DNA of 13,900 nucleotides from Actinomycetota bacterium (GTDB lineage Bacteria > Actinomycetota > Thermoleophilia > Solirubrobacterales > Thermoleophilaceae), in NCBI GenBank assembly GCA_005883295.1, contig VAWV01000104.1, positions 1-13,900 on the forward strand. Reading direction: 5' to 3'. This document shows, one piece after another, positions 1-7,257 of the stretch. Position 1 is the stretch's first letter, and each line of letters starts with the position of its first letter. Made by a program: the position numbers and the translations under genes. The notes under the pieces are model-generated. The model saw only the letters and a program-made list of their open reading frames with translations, searched no databases and was not told the DNA's origin.

Positions 1-788
1 TGCGCCGCCCGGAGCGACGGCATCGGCGAGGTGACCGCCGCCTCGGCCACGAAGGTCACCCGTTCGCCGGCCTCCACCAGCCTGATGTGCTGCTCGAGGT
101 CCTCCACGAGCCCCGTCGCGTGCCACGGCACGCGTTCGAGGAGCTCGCGCCCGAATGCCATCCCGGTGCCGAGCAGCCCGCACGACACCCCGAGAGCCGA
201 CCGGCCCCTCGGGCGCACGTGGTTCATCGACGCGAACGCCGCGTAGCGAAGGCCGGTCGCCACCGAGGCGCCCGGGTTCGCCACGAGGTACGAGACCTGC
301 ATCGCGCGCGCTCCCCCGGCCATTCGGGCCGCGACCGCGGCCAGCAGGTTGCGGGAGGGGTGGCAGTCGGCGTCGAGCACGACGACGACCTCGGCGTCTG
401 GCCGCTCGCGCAGGAGACGCTCGAACGCCCAGCGAAGCGCGTGCCCCTTCCCCCTTAGGTCCGGATCTGAGCGCTCCCAGACCGTGGCTCCGGCCCGGCT
501 CGCGATGCGCGCGGTTCCGTCCGTGCAGTTGTCGGCGACCACCACCGCCTCGACGCGCTCGGCCGGATAGTCGAGCCCCGCCACCGCGCCGAGCGTCGCC
601 CCGACCCTCGGCTCCTCGTCGTGCGCGGGGATCAGCAGGATCGCGCGCGGCGAGTCGGGCGGTGGGCCTCCGCGGTGGCGCGGGCGCCGCGCGTCGCGAA
701 CGGCGGCGGCGAACAGCGCGAGCAGGTAGAGGTCGGCCGCCGCGATCGCCGCGGCGGACAGGATAAGCGCACGCCGCGCCCGGCTCAC
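1..788 (-). CDS. Glycosyltransferase family 2, membrane-anchored (partial, C-terminus beyond left edge)
   Basis: This is a GT2 (GT-A fold) glycosyltransferase that should transfer a sugar from a nucleotide donor to a membrane-linked or polymeric acceptor at the inner face of the membrane. The visible 262 residues begin with one hydrophobic segment (about 7-28). The GT2 landmarks follow: PAHDEE (54-59), ADNCTDGT (85-92), the metal-binding DAD motif (139-141, context VVVLDADC), SCGLLGTGMAF (202-212) and the ED pair at 229-230. The processive-type QxxRW motif would lie just past the window edge, so it cannot be judged. The GTG start at 788 overlaps the TGA of the upstream GT4 gene by 4 bp (GTGA), which decides the start and implies translational coupling. 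It is the last visible gene of the left minus-strand operon. The family is certain; donor and product are unknown. Confidence 0.88.
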   Translation of the reverse strand, partial: MSRARRALILSAAAIAAADLYLLALFAAAVRDARRPRHRGGPPPDSPRAILLIPAHDEEPRVGATLGAVAGLDYPAERVEAVVVADNCTDGTARIASRAGATVWERSDPDLRGKGHALRWAFERLLRERPDAEVVVVLDADCHPSRNLLAAVAARMAGGARAMQVSYLVANPGASVATGLRYAAFASMNHVRPRGRSALGVSCGLLGTGMAFGRELLERVPWHATGLVEDLEQHIRLVEAGERVTFVAEAAVTSPMPSLRAA

Positions 789-2008
789 GGACGCCGCCGC
801 GCGGATGCGGATCGTGCGAAGAGGTGGGCCAGCCGCGCAGCCGAGGTGCGCATGTCGTGGCGCTCTGCCACGCGCTCCCGCCCGGCACGGCCGAGGCGAT
901 CGAGCCTGCGGGTCGACGTCGTCAGGGCCTCCCGCATCGCGCCGGCGAGCGCGTCGGGCGACCCGGGAGCCACGAGCCAGCCGTTCTCCCCTGGTCTCAC
1001 CAGCTCTGGGATCCCGCCGACCGGGGTGGCGATCACCGCGCGGCCCAGCGCGAAAGCCTCCATGATCGTCACGGGCAGCCCCTCCGCGAAACTGGGCATC
1101 ACGAGCGCTCGAGCGTCCGCGATCAGCGCCGCGACCTCCCGGTGGTCGAGCGCGCCGCGGAGCGTCACCATGCCCTGGAGGCCGAGGGACCGGATCCGCC
1201 CTTCGAGCATCGGTCGGAGCGGACCCTCGCCCGCGATCGCCAGCTCGACCGGCGCGTCGCCGTCCTGGACGAGTCGTGACACCGCATCGATCAGAACGAG
1301 CTGCCCCTTCGCCGGCTCGAGGCGTCCAACGCTCACCAGCAGCCGGCTGTCGGGGGTGCGGCGTCGCTCGCCGTCCAGCAGACCGGGAGCGACCCCGCAG
1401 GGTACGACCTCGATCTTGGGCCAGTCGGGTGCATCCGCCCAGCGCAGCAGCTGAGCGCGTGCGTAGTCGCTGATCGCCGCGGTGAACGACGCCCGGTGCA
1501 CCTTCACGTCGAGCGCGAGGCTCGGGGCGCGGTCGAACTCCTCCGGACCGTGGACCGTCATGCTGAACGGGACGCCGGTCATCGCCGAGGCCAGCATCGC
1601 CACCGACGCGGAGCCCTCGGCGATGTGGTCGTGGAGATGGTCCACGCGCAGCTCCTCCAGGCGGCGCGCGAGGTACGTGGCCTCGAGCAGGTACGCGGCA
1701 GGCCAGAGCCGCCCGCGGGCCCCCGGACTACCGATGCGCACTGCGAGCGTGGCGGCATCTGCGAACGCGCGGGGACGGGTCGCCGCCCGCCGGGCCGCGA
1801 GCGCCGCCAGCTCGGCGAGGCCCCGCTCGAGGACGTACTCGGTGCTCGCGCGTTCGGCGGCGACGCCGTCGTCGACCGATGTCTGGGTCGGGCGCCGGAT
1901 CGAGAAGGTGTGGACCCGGTGGCCGAGTTCCCGCAGTGCGCCCACCTCCTCGCGGATGAACGTGTCGCTCGCCCGGCCGTACTGGCCGGTCACGTATGCG
2001 ATCGTCAT
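785..2008 (-). CDS. Glycosyltransferase family 4 (GT-B fold)
   Basis: This 407-residue protein is a retaining GT4 glycosyltransferase, expected to move a sugar from a nucleotide donor to a growing glycan in the cytosol. The N-terminal acceptor domain opens with MTIAYVTGQYGRASDTFIREE and carries HDHIAEGS (126-133) and TVHGPEEF (151-158). The C-terminal donor domain shows VSVGRLEPAKGQ (225-236), IAGEGPL (258-264) and a canonical EX7E motif, E309 and E317, in EGLPVTIMEA. The open frame runs upstream into the preceding gene, but family homology starts at ATG 2008, 13 bases after that gene's stop. An in-frame GTG at 2020 is the alternative start. The C-terminus overlaps the downstream GT2 start by 4 bp. 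It sits third in the operon after the oxidoreductase and epimerase, as expected in an exopolysaccharide or glycoconjugate cluster. The exact linkage formed is unknown. Confidence 0.92.
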   Translation of the reverse strand: MTIAYVTGQYGRASDTFIREEVGALRELGHRVHTFSIRRPTQTSVDDGVAAERASTEYVLERGLAELAALAARRAATRPRAFADAATLAVRIGSPGARGRLWPAAYLLEATYLARRLEELRVDHLHDHIAEGSASVAMLASAMTGVPFSMTVHGPEEFDRAPSLALDVKVHRASFTAAISDYARAQLLRWADAPDWPKIEVVPCGVAPGLLDGERRRTPDSRLLVSVGRLEPAKGQLVLIDAVSRLVQDGDAPVELAIAGEGPLRPMLEGRIRSLGLQGMVTLRGALDHREVAALIADARALVMPSFAEGLPVTIMEAFALGRAVIATPVGGIPELVRPGENGWLVAPGSPDALAGAMREALTTSTRRLDRLGRAGRERVAERHDMRTSAARLAHLFARSASARRRP

Positions 2009-2021
2009 CCCGTCGGCCACG

Positions 2022-3008
2022 TCACACCGGCGCTTGGGCAAGCGATCGCCGCAGCCCCTCCTCGAACGGCACCCGCGGCGTCCAGCCGAGGGTCTCGCGC
2101 GCCGCCTCCGCCGAGTGCCGCAGGGGCCGGAAGCGCGCCTCGTAGCGCGGCGGCACGAGCAGGCCGGGAAGTCGTCCCCCGTGGCTGAACGCCCTCCTCG
2201 CGATCGCGCTCGCAAGCCGCGCCAGCGCGAGCCCGGCGAGGTAGGGCACCGGGACGGGGCGCACCCCCGGTCGCTCGCGGCTGAGCCATTCGCGGGCGTA
2301 ACGCCATGCGACCACGTCGTCGCCGTCGACGACGTTGAACGCGCCTCCCGCACCCGCCGGCTCCAGGGCCGCCGCCACCACGCAGTCAGCGCAGTTGTCC
2401 ACGTAGGTGAGCGGAAGCCGTGCCCGGGGCGCGATCACCAGGTGCAGCGGGCCAAGCGGTACGCCCGCTGCCGAGATGTCCATGCGGCCGGGTCCCCAGA
2501 TGAACCCAGGACGAAGGACTACCAGCTCGAAGCCCGAGCGCTCCGCGGCGCTGCGCACGACGCGTTCCTGCCAGACCTTGGCGATCGCGTATCCGTCGCG
2601 CTCGTACAGGCGCGCACGCTCGATCGGCGTCCGCTCGTCGAGCACGGCGGTTGCAGCCGACCAGTCGTAGACCGAATAGCTCGACGAGAGCACCAGGCGG
2701 CGGACGCCCGTCCCGGCCATTGCCTCGACGAGACGCTCGGTCGCCCGCACCGTGCCGGTGAAGCGCTGCTGGTCGTCGCCCTCCCGGCGGGCGGCGAGAT
2801 GGACGACCACGTCGACCCCGTCGAGCGCCTCCCCGAGCTCATCGCTCAGCAGGTCGGCGTGGACGACGTCGACCGATCGCTCCCAGGGAAGGCCGGGGCC
2901 AGGCGCGGCTGGACGCACCAGCACCCTCACCTCGCAGTCGCGGTCCACCAGGGCACCCACAACGCGCCGTCCGAGGAAACCTGTAGCGCCCGTCACCAGG
3001 ATTGTCAC
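2022..3008 (-). CDS. NAD-dependent epimerase/dehydratase-like extended SDR
   Basis: This 328-residue protein is an extended short-chain dehydrogenase/reductase of the sugar epimerase/dehydratase and 3-beta-HSD-like group. It probably modifies a nucleotide sugar or a related substrate using NAD(P). The Rossmann motif TGATGFLG lies at 6-13. VVHLAA is at 68-73, the catalytic serine region LSSSYSVYD at 107-115, the active-site pair Y140 and K144 in YAIAK, the RPGFIWGPG loop at 167-175, and the family's TYVDNCADCVVAA segment at 201-213. The open frame extends further upstream, but homology begins at GTG 3008. That codon overlaps the TGA of the preceding oxidoreductase gene by 4 bp, so I chose it. 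The gene is second in the operon. The substrate cannot be read from sequence; a sugar role is inferred from the glycosyltransferase neighbours. Confidence 0.9.
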   Translation of the reverse strand: MTILVTGATGFLGRRVVGALVDRDCEVRVLVRPAAPGPGLPWERSVDVVHADLLSDELGEALDGVDVVVHLAARREGDDQQRFTGTVRATERLVEAMAGTGVRRLVLSSSYSVYDWSAATAVLDERTPIERARLYERDGYAIAKVWQERVVRSAAERSGFELVVLRPGFIWGPGRMDISAAGVPLGPLHLVIAPRARLPLTYVDNCADCVVAAALEPAGAGGAFNVVDGDDVVAWRYAREWLSRERPGVRPVPVPYLAGLALARLASAIARRAFSHGGRLPGLLVPPRYEARFRPLRHSAEAARETLGWTPRVPFEEGLRRSLAQAPV

Positions 3009-4048
3009 GCCGGGGTGGCCGCGGCTTCGGCTATGTCCGCGGCCAGCCGGTTCACCTCCTCGACCTGGGCCAGCGAGACGGGCGGCTCGGCACCGACCGC
3101 CAGCGCGCGGTAGGTCTGGGCCAGGAGCTCCCATAGTCCTTCGTACACACCAGGCCCGCCGCTCAGCTTCCGCACCACGCCCGCGACGGCCGCTCGGGCG
3201 GCTCCCCCGGACTCGCCCAGCTGGTTGAGCAGCGGGTCGAGCGGGCGCGGGCCGCGCCGCGCGCGCTCGAGCGTGAGGCGCGGCTCGAACAGGTTCGCGG
3301 CCGCCCGCATGCGCGAGCCGTGAACCCTCAGCCAGAACCCGTCGGGCCTGCTGTGGGCGCTGAACCGGAGCGTGGCGGTGGCGTCGCGCGCGTCCACCAG
3401 AGCGACGAGCTCATGCTCCCGCGTCACGACCGCCACACGCCTGTGCGGCCCGCAGAAAGCGTGCGCGAGCGAGGCGAGATGCGGCAGGAAGTCGCGTTCG
3501 TGGGCTCCCAGCCCGCCAGCGCCGGTGCCGCGCGCCGAGCTCCTCTCCCCGTCTTCGCGCCCGAGCACGTCCAGCGCGAGGTCGACCTCCACGTGACGCA
3601 CCTGGCCGAGCTCCCCCGTTGCGGCGCGCGCGAGGAGATCCCGGACCTGGAAGTTGAAGAGGTAGTTGTAGTCCTCGATCAGCACTCCCTCGCTCGAGCG
3701 CGCCTGCTCGATCAGCGTGACCGCGCGCTCGTGAGTGTCGGCGAGCGGTTTCTCCACGATCACCGCCGACCCGGCCGCCACCGCGCCGGCCGCGATCTCG
3801 AAGTGCGCGGCCGGCGGAGCGGTCACGTGCACGACGTCGGGCCGGGCCTGCTCCAGGAGCTCCTCGTGGCTCGTGAAGGCGGCCGGGACGCCGAACCGCT
3901 CCGCCGCCGCGGCCGCCGCGGCGCCGGACAGATCGGCCACGGCCACCACCTCGGCGACCGGCAGCTCGGCAAGGCAGGCCAGGTGCTGGCGGGCGATGGA
4001 GCCCGTCCCCACTATCGCTGCGCGCAGCGGCGATCGCTCCATCGTCAC
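3005..4048 (-). CDS. Gfo/Idh/MocA-family oxidoreductase
   Basis: This 347-residue protein is an NAD(P)-dependent sugar or inositol dehydrogenase-type enzyme. The N-terminal Rossmann fold carries IVGTGSIARQH (12-22), followed by the VAVADLS strand (35-41) and the hallmark EKP lysine motif (99-101, VIVEKPLA). The C-terminal alpha/beta domain includes EDYNYLFNF (125-133) and HERDFLPHLASLAHAF (183-198), where D186 and H190 occupy the usual active-site DxxxH positions. Such enzymes commonly oxidise or reduce nucleotide sugars in polysaccharide clusters; the actual substrate is unknown. The first start is GTG 4048, with an in-frame ATG two codons later at 4042; either could be used. It is the first gene of the left minus-strand operon, divergent from the gene at 4100, and its stop overlaps the epimerase start by 4 bp. 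Confidence 0.9.
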   Translation of the reverse strand: MTMERSPLRAAIVGTGSIARQHLACLAELPVAEVVAVADLSGAAAAAAAERFGVPAAFTSHEELLEQARPDVVHVTAPPAAHFEIAAGAVAAGSAVIVEKPLADTHERAVTLIEQARSSEGVLIEDYNYLFNFQVRDLLARAATGELGQVRHVEVDLALDVLGREDGERSSARGTGAGGLGAHERDFLPHLASLAHAFCGPHRRVAVVTREHELVALVDARDATATLRFSAHSRPDGFWLRVHGSRMRAAANLFEPRLTLERARRGPRPLDPLLNQLGESGGAARAAVAGVVRKLSGGPGVYEGLWELLAQTYRALAVGAEPPVSLAQVEEVNRLAADIAEAAATPA

Positions 4049-4099
4049 GCGGCTGTCTTACCAGAACGGGCGCTCCAGGCGGTCCGTACTGTTGGCTGC
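4049..4099. promoter_or_regulatory. Divergent intergenic region with possible leaderless promoters
   Basis: These 51 bases separate two divergent operons and must hold at least part of both promoters. On the plus strand TACTGT (4087-4092) fits the TANNNT -10 pattern and ends 7 bases before the GTG at 4100. On the minus strand TAAGAC (4060 down to 4055) is a weaker -10 ending 6 bases before the GTG at 4048. Neither start has a visible Shine-Dalgarno sequence, which agrees with leaderless transcripts, common in actinobacteria. No good -35 hexamer is visible. This is inference from short motifs only. Confidence 0.35.
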
Positions 4100-4951
4100 G
4101 TGCGGACGATCCTCGTCACCGCGACCGGCGGTCACCTCACGGAGCTGGTGCGGCTCCGGCCGAGGCTCGGCCTCGAGGAGCCGCCGACGTGGGTCACGCC
4201 CGAATCGGACCAGACGCGGACGCTCTTGCGCGGCGAGCGGATCGTCGCAGCCCGCAATGTGATCCCGCGCGACCACACCGCGGTCGCCCGCAACCTCCCG
4301 CTCGCGTGGCGGCTGCTCGGGGACGGCGAGGCCAAGCGGGTGATCAGCAACGGCTCCGGGATCGCGCTCTCGTTCCTGCCCCTGGCGCGCGCACGCGGCC
4401 ACGAGGTCCACTACCTGGAGTCCGCGGTGCGAACCGTCGGCCCGTCGATGACGGGCAAGCTCCTCGCCGCGGTTCCCGGGATCCGCCTCTATACGCAGTG
4501 GCCGGCCTGGGCCAGCGCACGCTGGCGCTGCCCGGGATCCGTCTTCGACGCATACACACCGGTCGCCGGAGACCCTCCGGCCGACCGGCTCAAGGTGGCC
4601 GTCACGCTCGGCACCATGCCGTTTCCCATGCGGCGCCTGGTGGAGAGCCGAACCGTGTCGTACGCCGAGCTCCAAGCGGCATTTAGAGAGGCTGACGTGG
4701 TGGTTTCCCACGCGGGCATCGGCTCTGCCCTCGACGTGATGGACGCGGGGCGGATGCCGCTCCTGGTGCCGCGGCGCCCAAACCTCGGCGAGCACGTGGA
4801 CGATCACCAGTTCCTGATGGCGCGTGAGCTCGCGCGTCGCGGGCTGGCGCACGTCCGGCACGCGGAGGAACTGACCTTCGACGACCTGGTCGCCGCGGCC
4901 GGCGCTGGAGTGACGGCAGCCGTCGACCCGCCACCGATCGAGCTCCGCTGA
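4100..4951 (+). CDS. Alg14/Alg13-like (PssD/PssE-like) fused glycosyltransferase
   Basis: This 283-residue protein looks like a natural fusion of the two halves of a GT28-type glycosyltransferase that are separate in Alg14/Alg13 and PssD/PssE. The N-terminal half begins MRTILVTATGGHLTEL, with the GGH acceptor-side motif at 10-12 and SNGSGIALSF at 83-92. The C-terminal half has VAVTLGTMPF (166-175), the nucleotide-sugar site VVSHAGIGSALDVMDAG (201-217) and EHVDDHQ (231-237). The donor is probably a UDP-sugar and the acceptor a lipid-linked glycan at the inner membrane face. Between LVES (180-183) and SYAELQAA (187-194) the Alg13-like half seems about 30-40 residues shorter than the family as I remember it. 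GTG 4100 is the only start that fits the homology; the open frame upstream is a shadow of the oxidoreductase. The stop shares one base with the next start (TGATG). Confidence 0.82.
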   Translation: MRTILVTATGGHLTELVRLRPRLGLEEPPTWVTPESDQTRTLLRGERIVAARNVIPRDHTAVARNLPLAWRLLGDGEAKRVISNGSGIALSFLPLARARGHEVHYLESAVRTVGPSMTGKLLAAVPGIRLYTQWPAWASARWRCPGSVFDAYTPVAGDPPADRLKVAVTLGTMPFPMRRLVESRTVSYAELQAAFREADVVVSHAGIGSALDVMDAGRMPLLVPRRPNLGEHVDDHQFLMARELARRGLAHVRHAEELTFDDLVAAAGAGVTAAVDPPPIELR

Positions 4952-5967
4952 TGCGCATCGGCTCGTGTGTCGCGATCATCGCGACCGCAGCGGTCGCGGC
5001 CGGATGCGGGGGGTCGGCGGGCAGCGCATCGCGACGGCCGTTCGGCCCGAACAGCCCCTGGAACGCGCCGCTCGCGCGCAGCGCACCTGTCGACCCCCGC
5101 TCCCCGACCATGGTCACGGACCTCATCCGGCAGATCGCGCAATACGGCGTCTGGATCAACACGACGAGCTACTCGGTCCCGATCTACACGGTTCGCAAGG
5201 GTCAGAAGCCCGTCCACATCCATCTCGACATCCCGGGCCGCGATCACGCCTGGAACAACCCGATGTTCACGAACCTGCTCGACGGCGCGGTCCTGCAGCG
5301 ACAGCTGGACGCGGTGCCCGTCCCGCCAAATGCCCGCGGCGCGGGGGGCACCGATCACAGCCTGGTCGTGTGGCAGCCGTCCACCGACACCGCATGGGAG
5401 CTTTGGGAGGCTCGCGACCTTCCACGCGATCCCCTTCGATGGCCGGACCCGACGCCCGGCTGGCACGCCATGTGGGGGGCGCGTGTCGACCACGTGTCCA
5501 CAAGCAGCGGCGTGATTCCTGCGCCGTTCGGCGCGACCGCGTCCGGGCTTTCCCTGCTCGGCGGGCTCATTCGGATCCACGAGCTCGAGGCCGGGCACAT
5601 CGACCACGCGATAGCGATCGGCATCCCCCAGCCGACGGGCGGGCGTTTCGTCCCGCCTGCCACGCGCACGGACGGTCGCCACCCGGAGATGCCGGTCCCC
5701 GAGGGGACCCGCTTCCGGCTCGATCCGAGGCTCGACATGAACGCCCTCCACCTACCGCCCGTCGCGAAGATGATCGCGCTCGCTGCGCAGCGCTATGGCC
5801 TGATCGTCCGCGACACGGCGGGAAGCGTCGTCGTCTTTGCCGAGGACCCCACGCCCACGGGCTCCAACCCGTACCCGCGGCTGTTCGGGGGGCTCTCGCC
5901 CGGCCAGATCATGATCCGGTTCCCGTGGTCGCGGCTGCAGGTGATCGCCCCTGGCAAAGCCGCCTGA
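4951..5967 (+). CDS. Exported lipoprotein of unknown function, first of two tandem paralogues
   Basis: This 338-residue protein belongs to a family I cannot name. It has a short hydrophobic leader ending in a lipobox-like AAGC with C19, so it is probably a lipoprotein on the outer face of the membrane. The body starts at RPFGPNSPWN (29-38). It contains blocks shared with the next gene: AWNNPMFTN, VVWQPSTDTAWE, DPTPGWHAMWGARVDHVS, ELEAGHIDHAI, FVPPATRTDG, EGTRFRLDP, LAAQRYGLIVRDTAG and PTGSNPYPRLFGG. The many Trp, His and Asp residues suggest a secreted carbohydrate-binding or carbohydrate-active protein, but no known catalytic motif is recognisable. ATG 4951 overlaps the preceding stop by one base, so the gene is coupled to the glycosyltransferase upstream. 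Unlike its paralogue, it ends right after the conserved domain. Confidence 0.85.
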   Translation: MRIGSCVAIIATAAVAAGCGGSAGSASRRPFGPNSPWNAPLARSAPVDPRSPTMVTDLIRQIAQYGVWINTTSYSVPIYTVRKGQKPVHIHLDIPGRDHAWNNPMFTNLLDGAVLQRQLDAVPVPPNARGAGGTDHSLVVWQPSTDTAWELWEARDLPRDPLRWPDPTPGWHAMWGARVDHVSTSSGVIPAPFGATASGLSLLGGLIRIHELEAGHIDHAIAIGIPQPTGGRFVPPATRTDGRHPEMPVPEGTRFRLDPRLDMNALHLPPVAKMIALAAQRYGLIVRDTAGSVVVFAEDPTPTGSNPYPRLFGGLSPGQIMIRFPWSRLQVIAPGKAA

Positions 5968-6055
5968 GGGCTGTCAGAAAGGGAACCTGGACGGATGTTC
6001 TAACCGCCGGGGGCCACCCGGAAGGTAGTGGGGACCGCGCGCCGATGCGGACGCC
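5968..6055 (+). other. Intergenic gap between the two paralogues with a small hairpin
   Basis: This 88-base gap is one of the few non-coding stretches in the window. A small GC-rich inverted repeat, CCGGG-ggcca-CCCGG, lies at 6007-6021. It lacks a T-run, so it is not a convincing intrinsic terminator. No clear -10/-35 pair or Shine-Dalgarno sequence precedes the ATG at 6056. The gap could hold a promoter for the second paralogue, but nothing decisive is visible. Confidence 0.25.
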
Positions 6056-7225
6056 ATGCGGGTTCGCCCTCCAATCCGTACGCGCCGACGCGTCGCCGCC
6101 ACCGTCGCGGCTATCACCCTCGTCGCAGCCGGCCTCGCCGGGACTGACACCGCGGCCGCGCGTCCGTTCGGACCGCTGAGCCCGTGGAACATCGTGCTGC
6201 CGGCGAACGCGCCGCTTCAGCCGAACTCGCAAGGCATGGTCGCGGACCTCGTGCGCCAGGTGAACGAGCGCACGCCGTGGGTCAACACCACGAAGTGGTC
6301 GGTCCCCGTCTACACCGTGCCCGCCGACCAGCCCACGGTCCGCGTGAAGGTGGATATCCCCGGCGCGGACAACGCCTGGAACAACCCGATGTTCACGAAC
6401 GTCACCGACGCGTTCGCGCTCCAGACCGAGTTCGACGCGGTGCCGATCCCGCCGGACGCAGACCCGTCGGACGGCACGGACCACCACCTCGTGGTCTGGC
6501 AGCCCTCCACCGATACGGCGTGGGAGTTCTGGGAGGCCCGCGACGTGCCCCGCGATCAGCTGCCATGGAACGACCCCACGCCGGGCTGGCATGCCATGTG
6601 GGGGGCGCGCGTGGATCACGTGTCCACGAGCGACGGCGCGAACCCGGCGCCATACGGCGCGACGGCGTCCGGACTCGCCCTGCTCGGCGGGCTCGTACGC
6701 ATCAGCGAGCTCGAGGCGGGGCACATCGACCACGCGCTCGGGGTCGCGATCACGCAGCCGGAGCGCGGCGTGTTCGTGCCACCCGCCACGCGAACCGATG
6801 GGGCGTACGACGGGCCGAACGCGATCCCCGAGGGCACCCGCTTCCGCCTGGATCCGAACCTCGACGTGAACTCCCTCCACCTTCCACCCGTCACTCGGAT
6901 GTTCGCGCTCGCCGCGCAGCGCTACGGCCTCATCGTCAGGGACACCGCCGGCAACATCGTGATCTACGGCGAGGACCCCTACCCGACCGGGTCCAACCCG
7001 TACCCGCAGCTCTTCGGCGGGCTGACGCCGGATCAGATCATGAGGGCGTTCCCGTGGAACCGGCTGCAGGCGATCACCCCGGACGCGAAGCCGGTGGCGA
7101 CGCCCTCGCCGTCCCATCCAAAGCCAAAGCCGAAGCCGCGGCGCCACCACCCCAAGCCGCACCGGCATCACCACCGCCGACCGCATCCACGGCGTCCCTC
7201 GCCCGCCTCGCGCTCCTACGCGTAG
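6056..7225 (+). CDS. Secreted protein of unknown function with basic His/Pro-rich tail, second tandem paralogue
   Basis: This 389-residue protein is a paralogue of the preceding gene product, roughly two thirds identical by eye over about 300 residues. It has a classical signal peptide: an Arg-rich n-region (RTRRR, 8-12), a hydrophobic core (13-28) and a likely cleavage after AAA at 33-35, just before RPFGPLSPWN. It lacks the lipobox Cys, so it should be released or wall-bound rather than lipid-anchored. The conserved blocks are NNPMFTN, VVWQPSTDTAWE, PGWHAMWGARVDHVS, ELEAGHIDHAL, FVPPATRTDG, EGTRFRLDP, AAQRYGLIVRDTAGN and PTGSNPYPQLFGG. The final 48 residues are a Pro/Lys/His/Arg-rich tail missing in the first copy. 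ATG 6056 gives the best signal peptide. The function is unknown; placement between glycosyltransferase genes suggests a glycan-related role. Confidence 0.87.
   Translation: MRVRPPIRTRRRVAATVAAITLVAAGLAGTDTAAARPFGPLSPWNIVLPANAPLQPNSQGMVADLVRQVNERTPWVNTTKWSVPVYTVPADQPTVRVKVDIPGADNAWNNPMFTNVTDAFALQTEFDAVPIPPDADPSDGTDHHLVVWQPSTDTAWEFWEARDVPRDQLPWNDPTPGWHAMWGARVDHVSTSDGANPAPYGATASGLALLGGLVRISELEAGHIDHALGVAITQPERGVFVPPATRTDGAYDGPNAIPEGTRFRLDPNLDVNSLHLPPVTRMFALAAQRYGLIVRDTAGNIVIYGEDPYPTGSNPYPQLFGGLTPDQIMRAFPWNRLQAITPDAKPVATPSPSHPKPKPKPRRHHPKPHRHHHRRPHPRRPSPASRSYA
7079..7222 (+). other. Low-complexity Pro/His/Lys/Arg-rich C-terminal tail
   Basis: This stretch encodes residues 342-389 of the second paralogue. 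It is built from KPKPKPRRHHPKPHRHHH-like units and ends SPASRSYA. It is strongly basic, with few acidic residues. Tails like this can bind anionic wall polymers or metal ions; that is inference only. It could also be poorly conserved linker sequence. Confidence 0.7.
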
Positions 7226-7257
7226 CGGGCGCAGCCGTCTGACAGACTTCGCCGCCG

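Larger units (their letters stand above)
4951..7225 (+). repeat. Tandem gene duplication (two paralogous exported-protein genes)
   Basis: The genes at 4951-5967 and 6056-7225 encode proteins that align from RPFGP to near the C-terminus with almost no gaps. Short nucleotide blocks are also nearly identical, for example the codons for AWNNPMFTN and GWHAMWGARVDHVS. The leaders and C-termini differ completely, as expected for an old duplication followed by a change of export mode rather than a recent assembly duplication. Confidence 0.8.

Noticed and set aside
1482..3113. A long plus-strand open frame (543 codons) opposite the GT4 and epimerase genes
   Set aside because: It is antisense to two genes with clear family motifs, is rich in Arg, Ala and Ser, and shows no recognisable motif; such frames are expected opposite high-GC genes.
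3320..4099. Upstream extension of the Alg14/Alg13-like frame to 3320
   Set aside because: The first 260 codons lie antisense to the oxidoreductase and have no family similarity; homology begins exactly at GTG 4100.
5982..6000. GGAAC followed by GTT before the second paralogue, resembling an ECF sigma promoter
   Set aside because: The spacing between the two elements is about 10 bases, too short for the usual 16-18 of ECF promoters; the GAAC-N10-GTTC dyad is also expected by chance.
5909..7186. A 425-codon minus-strand frame opposite the second exported protein
   Set aside because: It is a shadow of the codon bias of the plus-strand gene, which has a signal peptide and a conserved paralogue; the minus frame is Arg/His/Val-rich without motifs.
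7237..7247. Dyad GTCTG-A-CAGAC just before the CTG-start gene
   Set aside because: A five-base inverted repeat of this kind should occur about a dozen times by chance in a window this size, and it overlaps no promoter motif; there is no second copy to suggest an operator.
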